A DNA stretch of 62,000 nucleotides. It comes from Zygnema cylindricum. Taxonomy: Eukaryota > Streptophyta > Zygnematophyceae > Zygnematales > Zygnemataceae. Below, piece after piece: positions 57,142 to 62,000 of this stretch. Position numbers and translations under genes: made by a program. The stretch spans positions 1 through 62,000 of the forward strand of contig JBBHKE010000047.1 of the NCBI GenBank assembly GCA_037447655.1. The letters are read 5' to 3'. The notes beneath the pieces were generated by a model that saw nothing but the letters and a program-made list of their open reading frames with translations, searched no databases and was not told the origin of the DNA. Positions within the stretch are counted from its first letter, which is position 1. Each line of letters opens with the position of its first letter.

Positions 57142-57954
57142 GGGTACTTTCGCATGTAACTGAAACTTAGTCTTGCTACTTTGTTTTTTAGCGAAGATTC
57201 TCTGTACAACTTTCAGAGAATTCGGATGTAAACGCAAATAACTTGTCACTTAAAAAAGTGACCTGCGTACACGTGTACGAAGAATTGTGAAAGATGAAGT
57301 GGTACATAAAATATGGCGAAACTTCCACTCGGATTCAATTTGAGGCGTTTCTCCGCACGCTGTACATTTTTTGTGAATTCGTAAATTTTGTACACCACAT
57401 TGTCGACGTGTCAAAACCTTAAAATACCTTTCGCTGTCGCACAAAATTTGTGGTTTCGTTTAACGTCTTCCCACTTCCCGAAAGGTGGCCAATAGTTTTC
57501 ATACGCCGTATGTTTGAAGACACGTGTGTTTGAGAGAGACGGCCCTTGTACGGCAATCAACGCACGAAAAACAGTACGCACAGGTTGTAAACGTGCAGTG
57601 TGTTTTTTTTTTGGTACTCCGCGCACAAGAATTGTAAAAAACTTTAGACACGTGCGAAAGTGTCTGCCTATTCGCTCACCTTTAAGGACTTTATTTCAAA
57701 TCACCTCCCGACGTGATTTGATGTAAAGTTTGAACATGTGTTGAAAGGACGCGAAAGTGGGTCGAAATGCGTTAAACGACAAATTGTATCGCGCTAGACG
57801 ACAAACTACTGTACGTATAAAGTTTCAAGGTAACGCAGCTTGTACGGTGGTAATTTCTATTTTTTGGTACGGATGCGGATTTTCTCGTTTTTTTCCAAGT
57901 TATGGAGGAAAACGACAGAAAATAGATGTAACTTTAGCACATGCGAAAATACCC
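57142..57954. mobile_element. Tourist-like MITE, duplicate of 52316-53128
   Basis: Same ends and TTA flanks (57139-57141 and 57955-57957). Confidence 0.9.
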
Positions 57955-58269
57955 TTAGAGCTTGATAATTTACGATACGGTACATGTGTACAAGTATACA
58001 TAGGTTCCACCTATAGTTGTTCAATTCGCATTTTAAGCAAGCATCAAACGCACGAATACTACTTAGAATGCGCATCGAACAATAATGAAGTGTTAGTGAA
58101 ATGCGTACTCGACTTTGCCTTTTCAAATTTCATTACCCTAAAAAACAGAAAAGTGAGAAAACCATCGATGCGGCAGCCTCGTCGTTGGTTCAGTTTGGCC
58201 CTGGTAGAACAAGAAAAAAATGAAAAAATACAAGTTCACATTAAAGCAAAAATTGTAAATACAAAATAA

Positions 58270-59065
58270 TAATGTTGTGTATCGGTAAGGATTTGCCGAT
58301 AACCAATATGGGCCTTTTTCCGGGTACCCGATAATCGATATATTGGTACAATATATCGTTATTGGTGTTATCGTCGATAATACCCGATATTTATCGGTAA
58401 TTATCGGCGATAACAACGATATTGGTAACTATCGACAATACTTGTACGGACCGTACAGATAAATGTACGGCTAGTACATTCCACTGTACGTGTTATTCCC
58501 TGGACGCGCCGCGGACCCCCTTCCCCCCGATTTCGGTAAAAACCGCGATATTTCCTTTAGTATTTCTAATTTAAGGGGGTTTTACTTTGGAACCCTTCCA
58601 GAATGTCTTTTTGACTGTTAAATTTTTATAAATGGCACTTAATGGCGGCAGTCTGACAAATTTGTTCATCTGCTTTGTTAATCTGTTCGTCTGGCTTTCG
58701 AAAAAGTTTGATTTTACAATTTTACAATGTAATTTTTTTTTTTCGTTTCGGTACTATAATTTTAGAACTATAAACTATTATTTCAAATTTGTCAACGTTT
58801 ATGTGCCGCGCTATCCGTAATAAATTTTAGTTAAACATCGTACGAAACAAATTTTTACACGTGGCATACCACGCTATATAAAGTCAATAATATAATACAA
58901 TATATTATAAAGTACTATTGTATGTATACTTTGTTTTTTTAAGTTTTCGCCGATATGGAATTTGTTGGTCTCGTATCGATATATCGGGACCACTGACCGT
59001 TCGATAACCGATAACTATCGCTATCGGCGTTATTGCGATATTTTTTTTACTGATACACAACGCTA
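58270..59065. mobile_element. hAT-like non-autonomous element, TATCG-rich
   Basis: Inverted ends TAATGTTGTGTATCGGTAA and TTACTGATACACAACGCTA enclose 796 bp. Subterminal sequence is packed with CGATAAT/ATTATCG/TATCG words, as in 33943-34778. The 8-bp flanks CAAAATAA (58262-58269) and CTAAATAT (59066-59073) agree at 6 of 8 positions, a decayed target duplication. No transposase. Confidence 0.75.
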
Positions 59066-59099
59066 CTAAATATACATGTCACCTCTATTTCTCCTTACT

Positions 59100-59540
59100 C
59101 CAAATCTAGGTTCAGCGGATGAAAAATTGAGATTAACAAACCAAGGAAAAACCGTTGGATTTTGTGAAATCGAACGATTAAAAACGTTAAACTGTCCAAA
59201 TTCCTAAAGATTCTTAAGTGTGACATGACGTGGGATCAAATTTAACGTGCTATTTTTACTCATTTCGTACAACATTAGACTGTCCTCTATGCACTTTTAT
59301 GGTTACAGTTTACAATTTATGATACGGTATATTTGTCCATAGGCATTTGTACGCAACCCGAGTTTGGAGTGATCGGACCAAACCAAGCGGTTTTTGAAAT
59401 TGATGACGCCGAACCATGCCCATAGAAACCGAAAGCGATTTAACGAACCCGAATTTGTGAAAAAACCGGTCTAATTCGGTTTAAAAATGGTATCGGCACA
59501 AAACGGTAAATACATATCGAGTCTATAAAATATTTGTTGT
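59100..59540. repeat. Dispersed repeat R, uninterrupted copy
   Basis: Aligns to 43480-43584 plus 44365-44690 and to 50570-50724 plus 52261-52315. It lacks the three MITEs found in the other copies and therefore supplies their empty sites (59214-59216, about 59250, 59303-59305). The words GACGCCGAACCATGCCC and AACCGAAAGCG are nearly identical to 44572-44605. Confidence 0.8.
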
Positions 59541-59689
59541 GTTTTGTAAAGATACATGTTTTTCTCACAAAAGTAAACTACCCATCATTATTTTCTTACA
59601 ACAGAAAATGTATTAAGCGCTAAAATTAGTGTTACTGACGCTATTTCGTGTATTATTTTCAAAAAAATAAAAAAAATATTAATAATAAT

Positions 59690-60530
59690 TATGGCACCAA
59701 AACTTTAGGATTCACAAATGGAGTCCTCCATCTTAACTCGTTGTTATGTGCAGCGACACTTGTAATTGGTGCTCACATCTATTATTTCGTTTCCTCACTT
59801 TTAGATTTTGATAATTGCCTCTTTGTTGTTTTCCATCAGCTTATTGGCAATGGTGTATTTCATCGTTCGAAGGGCTCCTCGCCTGTTAAGAAGCTACTCT
59901 ACCAATCTCTTTCGGAATCCTTGGTTTGCGTCCTACACCCATGGTAACTCTAACCGCTTACTTGGGAGTTAGGGCTCTATTAGCATCTATCATTCGTTCG
60001 AGGGTTGTTATGTATTACTCTTATATTGGTCCATGTGATATCTACCACTAACGAAAGCTCATTACCATTTGAGCAATCGTCGTTGCTAGTAATTCGCTTT
60101 TATCAGTCGAGGCCCACCACAAATTTCCTCCGTTCACTTCCCTCGTCACTACACCGTGAATCGCTATTAGCGTTATGATATAATTAGGGTCCCAAAAAAC
60201 AATTAGCGTTATTAACGCTAATTGGGGAATTTGGGGATTTTCAAGGAAATCATTGACTTTAATTGGGAATTTGAGGTTTTCCAAAATATAATTAATAATT
60301 GTATTTAAGAATTTTGGTCAGAATTTGGGGGCGCCGAAATAGCGTTATGAACGCTAATGGCGATTCACGGTGTACCGGTTACTCACGGGTGCAAAAACAT
60401 GACGTCGACAAAGTAACCGCCGCCGAATTCAAACAAAATCCTACGGCTAAAGCGAGGGCTCGACTTCGATCTAGTCCGTGACCAACGGCTAACGCTTACC
60501 TCGCTGCTACTCCAATTTTTGCCTCACTCC
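59690..60530 (+). pseudogene. Degraded non-LTR retrotransposon fragment, plus strand, left part
   Basis: The frame 59702-59947 gives LLDFDNCLFVVFHQLIGNGV then SLSESL. Continued in other frames are LRPTPMVTLTAYLGVRALL (59930-59985), RVQKHDVDKVTAAEF (60385-60430) and ATPIFASLP (60500-60530). It corresponds to the post-RT region of the 17-22 kb element and to 44985-45330. It is interrupted by the mariner-like MITE at 60152-60372 and, at its right end, by the element at 60535. Confidence 0.75.
60152..60372. mobile_element. Mariner-like MITE, 221 bp, TA target duplication
   Basis: Ends CACCGTGAATCGCTATTAGC and GCTAATGGCGATTCACGGTG; TA at 60150-60151 and 60373-60374. The paralogous non-LTR fragment at 45161-45175 shows the empty site with a single TA at 45167-45168. 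Confidence 0.93.
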
Positions 60531-60534
60531 CGTA

Positions 60535-61483
60535 GAGGGTGTCCCCATGTTTTAAAGTATCTACTTTTCTCTGTCTTTTTGCCAAAAAAATCAGGGAACT
60601 TTGACAATAACTTCAGCCGTACGAGAAAATCGTTTTTACCAAAGTATAGTGAACGTCAATTCATACTTTGAATGTACGGCGTGTTTGTCGTCATGTGGAC
60701 GCATTTTGGCGTTTTACCCTTTTCGACCCCCGAGCAAGAGAATCCAACCCAATAAAAAACTTATTTTAAAATCACCTCGAGGGGGTGTTTTTAGTTCAAG
60801 TACAGCCCAAACAGCGAATGAAAAACGACCCACGCACGCGTCACGCGAGCGGGAAAATTTTAGGGCGAAAGAGAGTCCTCGCTATTTTTCTCCGTGCCCG
60901 TACCGCGCATGTACGGAAAAAAAATTGCAGGGGTCTCGGACTTCCACTTTCATTCATGGGTCCTTTTCAAAATTTTGCGTCGTCGTCGCCTCTCCCCTCT
61001 CCCTCTCACACTATCGCTGTCATCGCACACTTTTTAGAATGAGGCACGACAATATTGATATAAAATGAAAGATATCTGATTTTTATTTTTTTTGACAATT
61101 TTTGTTTTTTTTTTAATGGCAAATCGAGTGAAAAAAGTCGAAAAAACGAAATCGAAAAACCATGGCGAAAAGTTATTGAATCAGTGACGTCGACGTTGTC
61201 ACGAGTGAGCGTGACGTCACAATGTCACCAAACCCTAAACGTCTACAATTTCCCAGAAATCTAGACGTCTACCACTGTCGCTGTTTTTGTTGGCGTCACT
61301 AATCGTCGAAAGTTTCGTAGTCGCCTTCAATCGTCACAAGCTGTACCTACGTCTACAACCGTCACATGTCAAAGTTCCGATTTCATTTTCGCACATTGGG
61401 ACGCTCTTCAAAGTAGTTACGAGGAATCTTCACTACAGTCCAAAATACTTTATCAAAGTACCGATTACATGAGGACACCCCCT
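60535..61483. mobile_element. DNA element with GGGTGTCCYCATGT ends, inserted in the non-LTR fragment
   Basis: Left end GAGGGTGTCCCCATGT, right end ACATGAGGACACCCCCT, flanked by TA (60533-60534 and 61484-61485), or possibly a degenerate 3-bp duplication. The host sequence continues at 61486 and is uninterrupted at about 45315-45330 in the paralogue. A truncated relative lies at 34779-35540. The plus-strand frame 60601-61068 has no known domain. Confidence 0.8.
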
Positions 61484-61485
61484 TA

Positions 61486-62000
61486 TTCCTTTCGTCCGCA
61501 ATTCGCATACATCTCGGCTTGCGGCAACCCTCGCTTTTGTGTAAGCCCCGCTGCATTTGTCGTTAGTGTATAGATGAGTTAGGGCGTCCATTGGCTCCCC
61601 TGCTCAGGAGCTCACCCAATGCGGAGCGTACAAGAACAACACATGATATCGTACGGAATGCAATCGCCTTAAGTGAGTAGCGACGCAAGACACCGTCTAA
61701 ACTCTAAAGTGAGCTGCCACGTATACTCCCGCCACATTGTCAATCGCGCGGTTTACCCGGCGCTTACGTGGATAGTTCTCACATAGTATGCGAAGATCCC
61801 GTGTTCCCACACACGTGACGTTGGTATTGCGGCTCACGATGCTGTGGCCTCCAAGAAAGGAAACTTTGTGCACACTTTGTGCACACAGACCCAGTTGACA
61901 ACTGCATTTAATTTACATGAGGGAAATTTTCGACATTGGACTTCTCCTACGACAACTTGCTTACGTCATTCCTGAATCGGCTCGACGGTTTAGCAGTTTG
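61486..62000 (+). pseudogene. Non-LTR retrotransposon fragment, right part
   Basis: Continuation of 59690-60530 after the insertion: CATACATCTCGGCTTGCGG, CAACCCTCGCTTTTGTG and CCAATGCGGAGCGTACAA match 45350-45480, and the tail matches to 45840. It runs to the window edge. Frames are broken. Confidence 0.75.

Larger units (their letters stand above)
54518..58682. repeat. Tandem segmental duplication, copy 2
   Basis: The copy of 49692-53855 shifted by 4826. On its right it continues into the complete hAT-like element. On its left it is contiguous with the LPMO-derived sequence, suggesting this is the ancestral arrangement and copy 1 the derived, left-truncated unit. Confidence 0.95.

Noticed and set aside
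52931-58269. Frames of 158 and 170 residues at 52931-53407 and 57757-58269
   Set aside because: They straddle the Tourist-like MITE boundary and the downstream repeat, and the two copies end differently; no known domain.
49692-58682. Reading the 4.16-kb direct repeats as giant LTRs around a 662-bp interior
   Set aside because: The repeats contain identifiable MITEs, the right copy continues into a complete hAT-like element, and there is no target duplication or gag/pol interior.
1-62000. tRNA, rRNA or other structured RNA genes
   Set aside because: No cloverleaf with A/B boxes or rRNA core sequence was noticed by eye; the prominent hairpins belong to transposons. A covariance-model scan would be decisive.

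Overview
This is nuclear-type eukaryotic DNA: GT-AG introns, AT-rich and repeat-dense, with very few genes. Two multi-exon genes can be reconstructed codon by codon. The first (23800-29256, ten exons, 301 aa) is the 26S proteasome lid subunit RPN8/PSMD7, and its sequence is close to the land-plant protein. The second (39874-42449, five exons, 345 aa) is a secreted copper lytic polysaccharide monooxygenase of AA15 type with a C-terminal peritrophin-A/CBM14-like chitin-binding domain. Plant-like RPN8, AA15-type LPMO and algal/plant-style non-LTR reverse transcriptases together suggest a streptophyte with a large repetitive genome, perhaps a charophycean alga. This is inference; no species can be named from the sequence.

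Layout. 1-4.2 kb: degraded non-LTR retrotransposon fragments and MITE remnants. 4.2-8.7 kb: an unrecognised low-complexity gene candidate (4873-5991) in a kilobase purine tract, a pyrimidine tract, then a decayed K/N/E-rich coding stretch. 9-16.8 kb: non-autonomous DNA transposons (PIF/Harbinger-like with TTA/TAA target duplications, mariner-like with TA). 17-22.3 kb: a minus-strand non-LTR retrotransposon with a zinc finger and reverse transcriptase, interrupted by a 1309-bp solo LTR with a perfect 5-bp target duplication. 23.4-29.3 kb: RPN8. 31-38.4 kb: nested foldback elements, a hAT-like element with a perfect 8-bp target duplication and a 2.5-kb palindrome. 39.4-42.4 kb: a foldback MITE immediately upstream of the LPMO gene. 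43-49 kb: more MITEs, a plus-strand non-LTR fragment and an unrecognised decayed coding-like region. 49.7-58.7 kb: a recent near-identical tandem duplication with a period of 4826 bp, separated by a degenerate copy of the LPMO chitin-binding exon. 58.3-62 kb: a hAT-like element and a non-LTR fragment split by two DNA elements.

The most unusual property of the window is that at least nine transposon insertions can be proven internally, because a paralogous copy elsewhere in the window retains the empty target site. This gives exact termini, target duplications and relative insertion order for several apparently undescribed MITE/foldback families. Many share a conserved internal hairpin module. 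The biological highlight is the AA15 LPMO fused to a CBM14-like domain beside a plant-type housekeeping gene, with a decayed duplicate of its binding-domain exon 12 kb downstream.
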